From Plasmodium vivax (taxonomy: Eukaryota; Apicomplexa; Aconoidasida; Haemosporida; Plasmodiidae), in contig NC_009912.1 in assembly GCF_000002415.2 (NCBI RefSeq), positions 870,501-934,500 on the forward strand: a DNA stretch of 64,000 nucleotides. The letters are read 5' to 3'. Made by a program: the position numbers and the translations under genes. Positions 39,442 to 51,017 of this stretch are shown here, one piece after another. Each line of letters starts with the position of its first letter. Within the stretch, counting starts at the first letter, position 1. The notes below the pieces were generated by a model. It was given only the letters and a program-made list of their open reading frames with translations, ran no database searches and had not been told where the DNA came from.

Positions 39442-42400
39442 TTTTCCTGTGCGTGTTTGTTCCCCCTCGACGCGTTCGCAACTTCGCAGGACTGCTCCAA
39501 CCCGCGTGGTACGTTACATCGTGTACACCGCGCCGCTACAAATGGCTGCGCTTAAGCAAGTTTACAGGTTTTACCCCCCGCGGGGATAGTGGCCTATTTG
39601 TATGTAACTGCCCAGCACGGAGTTGAGAAAACGTCAGGGTAAGATATATGTTGGCTGAGCAACCACTTTTTTTTTTTCCCTTCTCTTGTTATAATTTCTC
39701 TTTCGTGAACCTCTACCCTCCATCACGTGAATTCAACTGTTGTGTTTTGCATCACCGGAATGGTAGCCCTTCATGGTAGTAGTCCTTCATGGTGACCCTT
39801 CACGGTGGACATAACCGCTCCACCTTTGCAAATGTTCAAAGGGGTACCCACCAGTTGTGCCCCTCCCTTCTGCATGTACCCGTTGGGGGCTGGATCCCAT
39901 ACAGTTGTGTTGAGCGACTTCCAAGTGGAACGGGTCTGACGCACTGCAGATTAGCAGATGGGTGCCAAGGAACATATAACCATGTGGGTACTAATTCCAA
40001 CGCGAGCGAAGCCGTTGCGTGGGTCTCTATTTACGTGAGCCCGTGGACACACCCGCACACGCGCGGTTAGAAGAGCAGCAGGGCACGCGGGAAATTGCGC
40101 CCACATTAGCCCTTTAAAGGAAACCACACCAATCCTGCGAACTGCAGTTCCCATCCGTTTATATATTTACACGCAGGTGACTAATTTTTCCAGGTGCCCA
40201 CTCTGCATGATAAACCCGGTTGGAGGTACCACCAGGGTGGCAGTTCGTTGGTATATTTTCTCCACCTGCTTATCTATCCGCCCACAACGTCCCAATGGTG
40301 GCCACGCGTTGGAACCCCATTTTTAATCATTACTGAGAGATGCTCGGGAAGGAAACGCGGAGGAAGTAAATCGACTTAGCTCACTTGGCGATTTGTTAAA
40401 CTGGCGTCCCCCACCCCTTGGCCCAATTCTCCCTTTTTTCAATTGCGCCCATGTGGCGAGGGACATAAATGCATACCTATGCATACATATGAATACCTGT
40501 GCATACCTATGCATGTGCACACATGCGAGTCCCCTTTTGACGCACCCGGAGTAACATCACAACTGCCGGCACTTGGACCAGCACCGCTTTTGAGCAGCCA
40601 GGCAAGTCACGCGTCACATTAGGGGATACACAATTAAACGCCACAGAGAGGGGGCGGTGGCCATAACTACCACAACTACCACAACATTGTACCGTTTTAT
40701 GTCTTCCCAAATATTGGTACAAAATTACCAAACGCACACACGTGTATATGTGTGTGTGGATGGATGGACACAAAGTGCCTGACCAGGCAAGGTAACTTTT
40801 GCCTCTTCCATTTTGTCAACCCTCGCCTCCACGTTGGAGTATACACCCCCATGAGCATTTGCGTCACCATCGAACACACGTGTAATCAACGCTCACTCGA
40901 AGGAAGTGCCTTTGGTACACCTCGTGTTGTTCCTCGTCCTCCCAAAAATTAAAATGCCTTTTCGCAACAGGGGAAAAAAATGTACAAGAATTGCCTGAAC
41001 AGGCTAATAAAAAAAAAAAAAAAAAAAAAAAAAATACTAACCTTTTAAAGGGGGTAGCCAAATGGGACACAAAATTAACAAACGTGATGGATTGAAAAGG
41101 AAAAAAAAAAAAAAAAAATCCCCTGCTTATATTTTTACTCTCGTGTAAAACATCGAAATGGGAAAAGTTATTATCCCCCCTGGAAGGAAGCACATACATA
41201 GGGGAAAACAAAACATAACGCAGATATCATCGCCTATTTATTCCCCCCGCCCCCTTATTTTGCGAATTGATCAGTTACGTGTGATGCTGCTTGGGGAATA
41301 CCCAGGTGAACGTTTAAGTTGTAAAGAAAAAAAAATTCCCCCTCCACTGCAATTTTTCTTTTTCTTTGCGTCTTACGAATTAGTTTTCTATGTTCGCCTC
41401 TTCTGACCTCCCTCGTTCGTGTAAAATCGCGCTGGGTTGCACAGGAGTATGCACATATGCGAGTGTGTACATGTAATTACATGCTCAGTGGTGTACGTAT
41501 GTTCATCTGTACACATGCACGCACGTGATTTTTTTTTTTTTTTTTTTTTTTTTTCCACAACACGGGCATGCGAAAAGAGTAAAGGACGCAACTGTTCAAA
41601 TGTGAACCGGCTGAGGGTCGCATATGCCAATGAATTTCCCTCCACTTAAGGGTGAGAAGGACTGAAAAGGGGGTAACCGTTACGTGAAAGTACTAAATGG
41701 TGTTATTTCCCCCCACATTGGAGTAGCCAACACGAATCTGCCTGTACCCCCATGTGCATACTACTGTGCATACTCATGTGAGGACTTCCTACCCCCTGTG
41801 GAAACAGCCCAGTGGTTCGCCTTTTGCCCCATTTTGTTGCCTCACTTTTGGGGCGGGGCAAAGGTCTACATATGCTCCTTCATTTTCCACTGCGTTGGTT
41901 GATTTGCTTTGCTGTGGCGCACATCATCGTATCATCGTATTTCTATTCCGAGCAAAAAAAAAAAAAAAACACATAAGCGTGGGCCATTTGCAGGATTGTA
42001 AATGCAAGTACGCAAATGGGTACCCTTTTTTTTTTAAGTTGCCTGTTGGGGACTACCTGCTGTTGCGACGGCGACAGCCTCTGGGTTTGCCTCTTAACCA
42101 TATATGCATGTTTGTGCCTCCAATTTATCATTTGAATTGAGAGCGTGGGTCCTTCACTGCAGATGGCTTTCTTCAGCCTAATGTGATTTGAACCTGCTTG
42201 CCGCTTTTTTTTTTTTTTTTTTTTTCTTCGTTCCATCATACGCCACGCAGCAGAGCGGGCATTTTTATTTTTGTGCGCTTATCGTTTTGCCATCCTGGAA
42301 GAAAGTTTTTGCTTCCCTCCGTTTCGTCTTTTTTATTTCTTCGCTTTGGTTTCCGTTTCTCACTTCTCCATTTTTTTTGTTCGGCTAACTCGCTCCGTGT

Positions 42401-43390
42401 TGCCTGCATTGCATGGGCTAGCCGTTTTTAAGCCACTCGTCAGGAAGACGTGTGCCGATGGACCGCTTGTTTAGTGATAACTCCCCGTGGGCTCTTCGCG
42501 CACGTATGCGGGTGTAAGTGTAGGCGTCGCACGCGTCGTACGCGTCGTATGCATGGCAGGTGTCATAGGCAGAGCGGGCCTCGGGAGCACACGCGCGCCT
42601 ATCATTAAGCCTACCATTGCGCTTACCACTGTGCCTACCACTGTGCCCACCATCGCGCGCCCCTACCCCAGCTCAAGCAGCGGGCACGCACGTACGTACG
42701 CACGAACGCACATGTGGCCGTGCCTACGCCCATATATCCGCACACCTGCAAGATCGCCGCTTGCACTTGCGCGCGCGGGCCGTGCCCACATGAGCAGATG
42801 ACGCATAAACGAGTAACGCATAAAAGAATAGCGTGAATGCTCAAACGCGCGGACGAGAGAATGTAAGCTTAAGGCCCATTCTTACAGAGGTCGCCTGCGT
42901 AGGGCTTGAAGCTTGTGTAGGTGACTTTCCCCCTAGTTTATCTCCCCTTTTGTTTTTTGCCCTCCTCGTGGATTTACCCTCCGTTTTGTTCTTCTCTCCG
43001 CTTTGTTCCTGCGACTTTTCTTTTTTTTTTTTTCTTTTCTTTTTTTTTTTTTTTTTTTTTTTTTTCATTTCGCTTGATCGCTTATTAGTTGAGCGCATCG
43101 AGTGGGCCTCCCCTGAGCGCGGCGCGCCTGGCGAAGCACCAATTTTGTAAATTCCTTTTTCCGCCGCGCAGAAGGAAGCGCCCATGTATGCGCAGATACG
43201 GCAGCGCATATGTATACGCAGATGCAGCGGCGCACATGTATAATCAGATACAGCTGCGCATACTCTTTCGCCGTCTTCTTCGCCTCCGTCACCGCCTACT
43301 TCTTACCCCCCTTCACCGCCTACTGCCCCCCCCCTTGCTGGCTCCCGTTCTCCTTCCTGGGCAGCAGCCCGTGACTCATGCCAAGGCAAA

Positions 43391-46300
43391 ATGAAAACGC
43401 CCGAATTCAGTCTAGACTCGCTGAAGAAAAAGCGAAAGAAAAGGAAGAAGAAATTGGACTACGAAAAGCTGAGTGCCCATTACTTCTTGAAGCTGCCCAT
43501 TTTCATCATCCTCATGGCTGTGTTCTTCCTGAACGCGTTCATATACATTTTCATACGGTTCTGCATTTTCCTGTTCGAGAATGTGTCCTTCTTCCTCATA
43601 ACCAAGTACAGTGACTTTTGCAGGTGCGTGGGGAGGTCGCGCGGTGGGGGAAGCGGTGGAAGGGGCGGCGTAAGAAGCAACGAAGCAGGGGGGCGGGAAG
43701 GCCAAAAACGAACCCGTGGAAATGCGCGTCACCCACAAAGCACGGACAAAGCCGAAGAGAGCATATTCCAGATAGACAGGCTGATGCGCTCATGCAGCAG
43801 TTATAAGGAATATATAAAATATGCCTACCGAATGGATGAGCTTACTGGGAAGACGATTCACATAAACGAAAATGATGATTACATAAACACGTATGATGTA
43901 AATTTGTTAAAAAAAACGAGCCAGAGAATAAAAAAGAATTTGAAGAACAGCGATGTGTTGAGGGTACTGGAGGATATAAAAGTAGCTACCTCACCAACGA
44001 TTAAGGCAATTTTTCAGGAAAAATATTATTGCAAGACCTATTCTACCCCCCACATTATAGTGACTGATTTTATAACCCATGTGATGGAGGGACTGGAGTT
44101 TGTAGATCGGTACGTACATCAGCAGAAGGAGACGAATTTAAGTTACGTCTTCTCAGATGAGTACCTACTCATTAAGAGGATCTTTAAGGATGTCTTTCGG
44201 CAGTGGGGAAATACTGCCTTGTTCCTCAGCGGAGGCGCCATCCTGGGTCTCCACCACTTTGGCGTCTTGGAGGTGTTTCTCAAGTCCTCGATTAATGTGA
44301 ACTACTTTGAGGAGTGCTCCCCGGGGGGGGGGCCGCCCGCTCGAGAGGGGGAGTCTACCAAGGAGCGGCAGTCTGCGGCGGATCGGCAGAGCGCACCCAT
44401 GCCGGAGGAGTGCAAATCGGACTGCACCTCTAACGATAAGGGCACCCGTGCGGAATGGAGAAACCGCAACCCAAAGGGAGGCCAACCCGCCGTGGGGAGG
44501 AACCCCCCCCCAGGGGCCAAGCCAACCAAAGGGGCTAAGCCAGCCAAAGGGAAGGATGCAAAGGTTGCCAAAAATGCAGAAAAGGGAAAGACGAGCAAGG
44601 TAGACCTAATTAAGAAATTTCTCTTTAGCCGCAACCGATTTGGCAGCCATTCGGGATACACCCCTGTGGAGGGGGCGCCGCGTGGCGGAGGGGATTCCAT
44701 GGGCCCGTCGAGCGAGGGGAGCTCGGGTGAGTTCTCCTTCAGCACGAGTAACTCTTCGCTGAGCGAGTTGGACTTGGGCTCGGCGCGGGGTGGAAGTGGT
44801 GAACAGGTTGGAAGTGTTGAGCGGGATGCCCCCCGCTCGCCGCTTAACCACATCGGGGGAGAAGGGAGGCCCAGGCCAAAAGGCTTCCCAAGCAGCCCCC
44901 CCAAGAGTGTCCCCCTCTCGAACAAAGAAAAAGACTTCGTGCCGAACTTCGATGACAACATCCTGCCGCAAATCATATGCGGGACCTCTGCAGGGAGCAT
45001 CATCGCAGCCTGGGTGTGCTCAAGAACCAACAAGGAATTGCTTCAAGAATTTAACATCGAATTTATATACCAGATTGTGTCTTGTTTTTCTTCCGAAAAT
45101 TGGCTCTACTCCTTTTTTAATATTTATAGAAAAGGAAATTTTTATGATATTGACAAATTTGTGAAGCTCATTCATAACCTCTACGGGGACATGACCTTTC
45201 TGGAGGCTTTCATTAAGACTAACTTGGTCTTAAATATTACAGTGACTAGAGCAGAGTCTGGGGGATCTAATTTCCCTTGTGATGAGGATGGTCATATGGT
45301 TTTAAACTATATGAATAGCCCTAATGTATTGATTTACACGGCTGTTTTGGCTAGCTGTTCCTTTCCGTACCTTCTGCAGCCGTTTAAATTGTTGGAGAAG
45401 AAATACAATCGGGAGAACGTCCATAGGTTTATGTCCGTTAAGGAGGTGAGCAATGCCAAGTTCATTCTGAATAGCAACAGCGCGTTTAACCAGAGGAGCC
45501 TTTTGCGCGAGACGGAGCGCGGGCCCAGCGGCACCAGCGGGGGAAGTGCGGTGAGCGTACCCAGCGCAGCGGGGGAAGCAAGTGCAACGAGCGATACGGG
45601 TGACCGGGGCGATCCGGGCGATGTGAGTGATGTGAGCCATCCCGGCGAGCTGTCCGAAGGCGGGATGCAGTCCGACCAGGCGAAGAGCGGCCCCCCCAAG
45701 GGTACTCACCGCGCAGCACAGAAGAAGCACTTCCAAACACGCGAGAAGGTGAACTCCGTGAGCGTCACGACGGATGTGAGCATGAAGGATGAGGGGGATC
45801 CCAGGAAAAGCATTTCAGATAAGGGCGCTGCCCCCCCGAGCGGGCGCGCCCAATTGGGCTCGGCGGGGTGCTCAGATGACCCAAAGGGGGGGAAGAAGAG
45901 GAAGGGCAAAGGGGGGGTCTTTCCAGGGAAGAGTGGCGTAACTGGCGCGACTGACGCTACCACCACTGCTCTCACTGCCACCACTCCTGCCAACCGCGTG
46001 AACGACCCGGAGCGCAAACCTAGGAGCAAACAGGGAACGGCGGAAGGAGGCGTCACGGGGAGCACGCCGGCCGGGAAACGCCCAACCGGCGCAGACGAAC
46101 AGGAGGACCATTCGCAAACAGATCAGCCGAAGAACAAAGCAAGCGAGTGCATCGACCTTAATGAGTACAAACATATAAATCTCCTGGATGAGGACTACAC
46201 CATTATAAACAGTGTGCAATTTAAAAATACCTATTTTCATGATGGGTCCCTAAAGAGTGACATTCCTGCCCATAATTTGAACCAAATTTTGTCGGTGAAA

Positions 46301-46951
46301 TACAAAATCGTGTCTCAGGTGAATCCCCATGTGTTCCCTTTCACAGGGGTTCGAGTTCACGGGGAAGCAGGCAAGCCCGTAAAATGGAGGGGCAATTCTG
46401 GCCACTGGAGGGCCGGGTTTTTGATGTCCTCTATGGAAATATTATTTAAAGAGAACATGCGGTACATTTTGCGGCTGATGGCGTTGCTGGATCTGTCCCC
46501 CACGATTCGGGGCCTCAACGCGGGCTCGATCGCGATGCAGGTGAGGGGAGAAGCAGTTGTAGCAGCTGTAGGGCGGCTCTCATGGGAGCAGCCGTTTTAG
46601 AAGCTGCATATGCATACACCTCTTACGCTTCCGCTTCGCCTTCGCGATGTCATTCACTTCACTGCCGTTCCCTGTTCACTCCCGTCCCTCCTCACTGCCG
46701 TTCCCTGTTCACTCCCGTCCCTCCTCACTGCCGTCCCCCCCCCCCCGCAGAACTACAACGGAGACATCACCCTGCACCCGAAGCGGCTCTACCTCAGGCA
46801 CTTCAAACTGATCAGCGTCTCCAGCTACGACGACGTGGAGTGGTACATCCAGCAGGGCCGGCAAATGACCTTCCAGAAGCTCCCCCTCATTCTCAACAGG
46901 ATGAAGATAGAGAAGAAGCTCATCAAGATGAAGAAGTCCTTTTGGGGGTAG
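43391..46951 (+). CDS. Patatin-like phospholipase/triacylglycerol lipase
   Basis: Two exons, 43391-46540 and 46751-46951 (phase 0), giving 1116 residues. Patatin-like enzymes hydrolyse acyl esters of phospholipids or neutral lipids with a Ser-Asp dyad. Basic N terminus, then two hydrophobic segments at about residues 32-75 (FIILMAVFFLNAFIYIFIRF) that likely anchor it in a membrane. The oxyanion loop SGGAILGLHHFG lies near 280, the nucleophile Ser533 in GTSAGS, and Asp951-Gly-Ser completes the dyad. NYNGDITLHPK in exon 2 and the long-range order match the TGL3/4/SDP1 lipase subgroup, whose members carry a GDIT motif near the end. Two very long low-complexity inserts (about 310-505 and 705-925) separate the motifs, so the catalytic core is far shorter than the protein. 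Confidence 0.92.
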
Positions 46952-47966
46952 CCAGCCGCGTGGCGCGGTTGGCGGTTCCTTCGCTTCTTTTCCCGTTTTC
47001 CCGTTTTCCCCCCCTTTCGAAGCGCTTATTTTGTTTCGTGCCGTTTGGGGACCCCCCCTCGGAATTGCGCGCGGAGGGGTCGATTTTGTGGGGGGAAGGG
47101 GCTCAGCAAAGAAGGGCGAACAGGGAGAAGCATGCAGGGTGGAGCCAGGAAGAGTGAATTGCCTTTCTCCCCCGCTTTCCCTCCCTTCGTCCGCCATTTT
47201 TCCAGTTTTCCTTTTTTATGTCCATACGCATGTGCGCGTTTAACGTAATTAAAACGACCTGCGCTGAGTGATCAGGCAGTTTGCTTCCCGAGAGGGGGGG
47301 GAGGGCAGTACTCATTATGTGAGGCCTTCTTCGTGGCAGTCCCCCCTCCCCTCTCTCCCCCGTCCTTTTTTTTTTTTTTTTTTTTTCTTTTTTTTGTTAT
47401 CCCTACGTGCGACCTTTTTTTAAAAGGTTTAAGGCGATTCCCCCGATTGTGCGCCTCTCATCGTTGTGCCAATCTTTTGTTTTAACCAGCTGCACAGATG
47501 GCAGTTTCATTTTTGTGTTTTCGTCTTCTCCGCCCACTCCACCATTGATTGCATTTTCGTGCCTGGCGGGTTGACCAACTTTTACCGCGTCTGTGGTAGC
47601 CATCCCTCGTGCGGCCCCAAACTGTGAGTTTTTTCTTTTAAATCAAATTAGACCAGCTTCCATGCAGGTGGACTGCCTCCAAACGGGTTGCCAGCAGTTG
47701 CTTTGAAAAGGAAAGAAAAGGAAAGACGAAGAAAACTGCAAAGTTGGCGCTAAAAGTGGGGTCCATCCCGCCTTGTTATTGAAAGCGGTCGGATTAACCC
47801 GGGTGAACAAAAAAAAAGGGGAGGCAAAAGGAGAGACAACAGGGGAGACAAAATAGTACCAGTGGGGGTGCGAGTGAAACGGAGAGAGGAGCACTATTCC
47901 GCTGGCACACCAAATGTACCACCAGAGCCACTACACACCACCACGAATGGGGCCCCGCTTCCCAAA
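46952..47966. other. Convergent intergenic region between the patatin and Spp2-like genes
   Basis: T tracts lie at 47366-47397. A small 66-codon frame (47403-47603, minus strand) is listed separately. Nothing else was seen. Confidence 0.65.
47403..47603 (-). CDS. Small hydrophilic ORF, candidate unannotated gene
   Basis: A 66-residue frame. Its composition is balanced and hydrophilic (MATTDAVKVGQPARHENA at the start, KDWHNDERRTIGGIALNLLKK near the end), without the homopolymer or Phe/Cys bias of chance frames in this sequence. A Trp, several Asp/Glu/Lys and a short amphipathic C-terminal helix look protein-like. It lies in the 1-kb convergent region, on the same strand as the Spp2-like gene but 364 bases beyond its stop. 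It could be a separate small gene, a 3' exon, or chance. I do not recognise a family. Confidence 0.35.
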   Translation of the reverse strand: MATTDAVKVGQPARHENAINGGVGGEDENTKMKLPSVQLVKTKDWHNDERRTIGGIALNLLKKGRT

Positions 47967-49997
47967 TCACACGTGGCTTATGTATTGGCAAACGTCATCC
48001 AGGGAGAGCCTCAAAAGGTGCCCCCCTTCAACCTGGACGTGCGCGCAATCTCCGTTGATCTTCTTCAACTTGACGGTCTGTTTATACAAAGACGTGTCTC
48101 CCTTCGGGTGGCAGACACCTCTCCGGACTACCTTACATTTGACTGTGTCCTCACTGATGCTCGTTTCTACATATTTGGGCTTCACTTCGGTCAGGTGAAA
48201 TGGCTGCTTAGATTTGTTATTCCTCTCCCCATGGTCATCCTTCCTATCTCGTTCAACCTTTTTTATTAGCCGTTTGAGGAAGAGCTCCCAAAATTGCTTC
48301 CTCTCGTGTTGGCGATCCTCCACACGGGGGTCGTCTCGGATGGGGTCATCCCCCGTCTGCTTTTTCCCTCCTCTGTCCCCCTTCCACGATAGGTAGTCCT
48401 TTATCTTCTCCTTAATCATCTCCTTGTACAGATGAATATATTTGTGGCTTTTAAAAAGGAGCAAGCCGAGGACGCACCTCGTTTCGTCTGCTCCCCCCCC
48501 GGTGGTCCTCCCCTTGGTCTCCACTCCCCTCCTCCTTCTCCACCCCCTGTACAGTATGACCCCCTTTCGTTTGTAAAACTCATGCGTTTTTAAATTAATT
48601 TTCACAATGAGTCCTTCAAATAGGTCATCCGTGTTGTCCCTCGGGCGGGGGTCCGCGCACCTGGCTTCTTCTCTGCGTTCCCCTTTGCCTTTGCTCCTCT
48701 GGGGGTGGTCATGTGGCTTATCGTTTCGCTCGCTGAATCCGCTTCGTCTGTTCGTTCGCCCCGTCCTGCTCTCACTTCTACTCTCACTTCTTCCCTTACT
48801 TCCGCTTCCGCCGCTGCTCCCGCTTCTCCCCCTAATCCGCTGCATATTCTCCTTCATCTCCCCCTCCGCGCCCACTCCGGTGAACCGAAACTCCCTGGCC
48901 TGGAAGGACTCATATATCCTGTCAAAGTAGTTCTTGTCGCTCCGTTCCTGGTAGTACTGATTGATGTACCGATTGTAGGCCTCTTCATCGAATCCCATTT
49001 TGCGCAGAATGCGCTTCCCGTAGTTTTCCACCTGGATGTGATGGTCATCAAAATCTGTGTACATGCTCATTTCGTTTTTAAAAATGGACTCCTTTTCGTT
49101 TTTGTGAAATTTTTCGAGGAAGAGTTTCCTCTTATACGTCAGGCTCTCCTCCGAGATGGGGTACTTGCGCGCTTCGTTTTGCTGCTTTAGGCCCTGGGGG
49201 AAGTCGGCTGCTAATTCGGAGTCGTCTGCCGCTAGGCCCGATGAGTCCTCTCCCTGCGAATGATCACTTGGCTCCACTCCATCCGCTGAACCCGCTGAAC
49301 CCGCCGAACCCGCTGACAGCTCGTCGGGTCCTCCCTCCTCCGTTCGACTTCCACCCCTCTTCTTACCATCCGGGGTGCTAACTCGGACAAGTTCCCCATC
49401 AGGCTGCCTTTCACTTAACCCGGCTCCCCCTTTTTGGGGAAAATTCAAATAAACAATTTTCTTCTTATTTTGAACTCGCTCAAGCTTCTCCTGTAGGGAA
49501 CGAATAAAATGGGACGTTGCTGAATGGGTTTGTTTCTCCAAATCGTCCCTGGGCTCAGTTATAATTTGCCCGTTTTTTATTCCCCTAATTTTTTGTGCCT
49601 TTGCAGCTGTCCGTTCCTCCGTCTCATTTTTATCTTTCCCATCATCATGGCTACCATGTAACCCTTCAAACACGTCCAGTGTCTTTCTCTTCCGGGTGCT
49701 ACTCTTCTGCTCGCTCTTCTTCAACTTGATGTGACACTTTGCCTTCCCTTCCTCCATATGGTGTGTAAAGAAAGAACGGGTGAGCTGCTTAGCAGCGGAG
49801 GGCATGGGCGAGTTAACCTGCCCTGGTTGGTTATACGGGTTAACCCTGGAGGGGGTCCACGATGGGAGACCGACAGATGGGGGGCTCTCACCAGAGGATG
49901 AACTATGGCTAACAAGGTAACATTGTCGTGAAGAGTATCCCTGAGAAATGCTCCAGGTGATTGCCTCAAAGCGAGCTTGCCTGCGCGGAATGGCCAT
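47967..49997 (-). CDS. Spp2/GPKOW-like G-patch and KOW protein, putative splicing factor
   Basis: A single exon, 676 residues if the first Met is used. Spp2/GPKOW proteins activate the DEAH helicase Prp2 in the spliceosome through a G-patch. A divergent G-patch is seen at about 316-380: DDHHIQVENYGKRILRKMGFDEE, then FRFTGVGAEGE, corresponding to the family VxxFGxAxLRGMGW and the GLGA block. A KOW-like stretch is at about 458-486 (EGLIVKINLKTHEFYKRKGVILY), and the C terminus has short strands ending LRLSLDDVCQYI. Met81 (MEEGKAKCHIKLKK, start at 49757) is a better start: its KxHIKLKK strand resembles the Spp2 N terminus, and residues 1-80 are Ser/Pro-rich and unconserved-looking. Between the domains are Ser/Arg-rich and Gly/Ser/Ala runs. 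The spliceosome role is inferred from family. Confidence 0.65.
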   Translation of the reverse strand: MAIPRRQARFEAITWSISQGYSSRQCYLVSHSSSSGESPPSVGLPSWTPSRVNPYNQPGQVNSPMPSAAKQLTRSFFTHHMEEGKAKCHIKLKKSEQKSSTRKRKTLDVFEGLHGSHDDGKDKNETEERTAAKAQKIRGIKNGQIITEPRDDLEKQTHSATSHFIRSLQEKLERVQNKKKIVYLNFPQKGGAGLSERQPDGELVRVSTPDGKKRGGSRTEEGGPDELSAGSAGSAGSADGVEPSDHSQGEDSSGLAADDSELAADFPQGLKQQNEARKYPISEESLTYKRKLFLEKFHKNEKESIFKNEMSMYTDFDDHHIQVENYGKRILRKMGFDEEAYNRYINQYYQERSDKNYFDRIYESFQAREFRFTGVGAEGEMKENMQRIRGRSGSSGGSGSKGRSESRSESRTGRTNRRSGFSERNDKPHDHPQRSKGKGERREEARCADPRPRDNTDDLFEGLIVKINLKTHEFYKRKGVILYRGWRRRRGVETKGRTTGGGADETRCVLGLLLFKSHKYIHLYKEMIKEKIKDYLSWKGDRGGKKQTGDDPIRDDPRVEDRQHERKQFWELFLKRLIKKVERDRKDDHGERNNKSKQPFHLTEVKPKYVETSISEDTVKCKVVRRGVCHPKGDTSLYKQTVKLKKINGDCAHVQVEGGHLLRLSLDDVCQYISHV

Positions 49998-51017
49998 CCA
50001 CCAGAACCATTTTTCGATGGGTACCTTATATGGTGAAGGAGTGGAATAAATGAAAACGGATCAAAGGGACGGATGTTAAGCAAACCAACGCCTGCTCCTT
50101 TGCGCCGTGTTATAAATGAAAGGGGGAGGGGCGGTTTTCTCCCCCGGGGGTTATGGCAAATGGCTAGAATGCCTCGAAAAGATGGGCACCGCGGAAGGGG
50201 AAGGCTCTCTTTTGCGCGAAAAATGGCAAACAACTCGCAGGCGCGCTTTGCTCCCTTTGGTGGAAGTTCCGTCAGCATTTTGCTAGAAGTTTCCCTCCCC
50301 TCTTTGCCGCGTCGCGGCGGAGCGGCATCCTGTTGCATGCGCGTGGTAGCGGCGAGGAAGGTGCCCCCAAAGGGGGCTAATGCGGAGGAAAAAAAAACAT
50401 AAAAGGGGAAGAAGTAAGGAATAGTAAAAAGGCAAAGTAAACGGGGAAGCAAAACACGCCCCCTGGCAGAGGACCCATTCACAGTTGCCACACCAATTCG
50501 CAGCAAACGCAAGCGGCTCACCCTGCGTGTGATGTGGAAGCCGCGTCGCATCTTACAGCGCCGTCATGCAGAGCGACCCTGGGAGGGGAAAGCTTTTTAT
50601 AGGCCACACCGCATCGAATTGGCCAGGCGAACTGGTTAGGGCTCTACTTCCCGGAAAATTTTCGGGGAGAGCTTAAAAAGGCTGGCGACAGATACTTTTG
50701 TCCCTCCTCTCTCCAGCTAGCCAACTGAAATGGCTGTAGTACCCCCCAACGTGGAGCTGAACTTGCGGTGCAACATCTGAAGGGGGTGAAGTAGGGAGGG
50801 GGCCCAGAGCTGCCATTTCGAGTCCTACGTTGATGGGAGTGTCTACCAAATTTGCAAAAGATACAACAGGGTTGCTCTTTCCTGTAGATTGCGGTTCACA
50901 GGAGAAGCGGTAAGTGTACATGTGTACACAAATTCATGTGTGTAGTTGCCCCGTGGGAGCGCATAGGGTCTACCCGCAACCCTACCACCGTATAGCCACC
51001 ACCCATCCGCTACACAA
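49998..51017. other. Divergent intergenic region between Spp2-like and HPR-like genes
   Basis: No gene is supported. It is unusually free of long homopolymer tracts for this sequence. It must hold two divergent promoters. Long minus-strand frames continue the Spp2-like frame region without homology signals. Confidence 0.65.

Larger units (their letters stand above)
38239..43390. other. 5.1-kb divergent intergenic region before the patatin gene
   Basis: The longest gene-free stretch in the window, between two divergent genes. Apart from the array at 38301-38460 it contains alternating purine-pyrimidine DNA at about 38900-39000 (CGCGCGCGCGC then CATATATATG-like). It also has a 24-bp repeat at 39346-39441, a CCTATGCATACATATG-like run at about 40468-40516, CGTCGTACGCGTC units at 42525-42552 and CCTACCACTGTG units at 42608-42655. 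T/A tracts over 15 bases lie near 39140, 41010, 41104, 41532, 42207 and 43020-43066. Open frames up to 156 codons have low-complexity, implausible composition, so I call no gene. Confidence 0.6.

Noticed and set aside
44302..45033. A 243-codon minus-strand frame opposite the patatin gene
   Set aside because: It lies wholly antisense to the low-complexity insert and catalytic region of the patatin exon. No independent domain signal is present.
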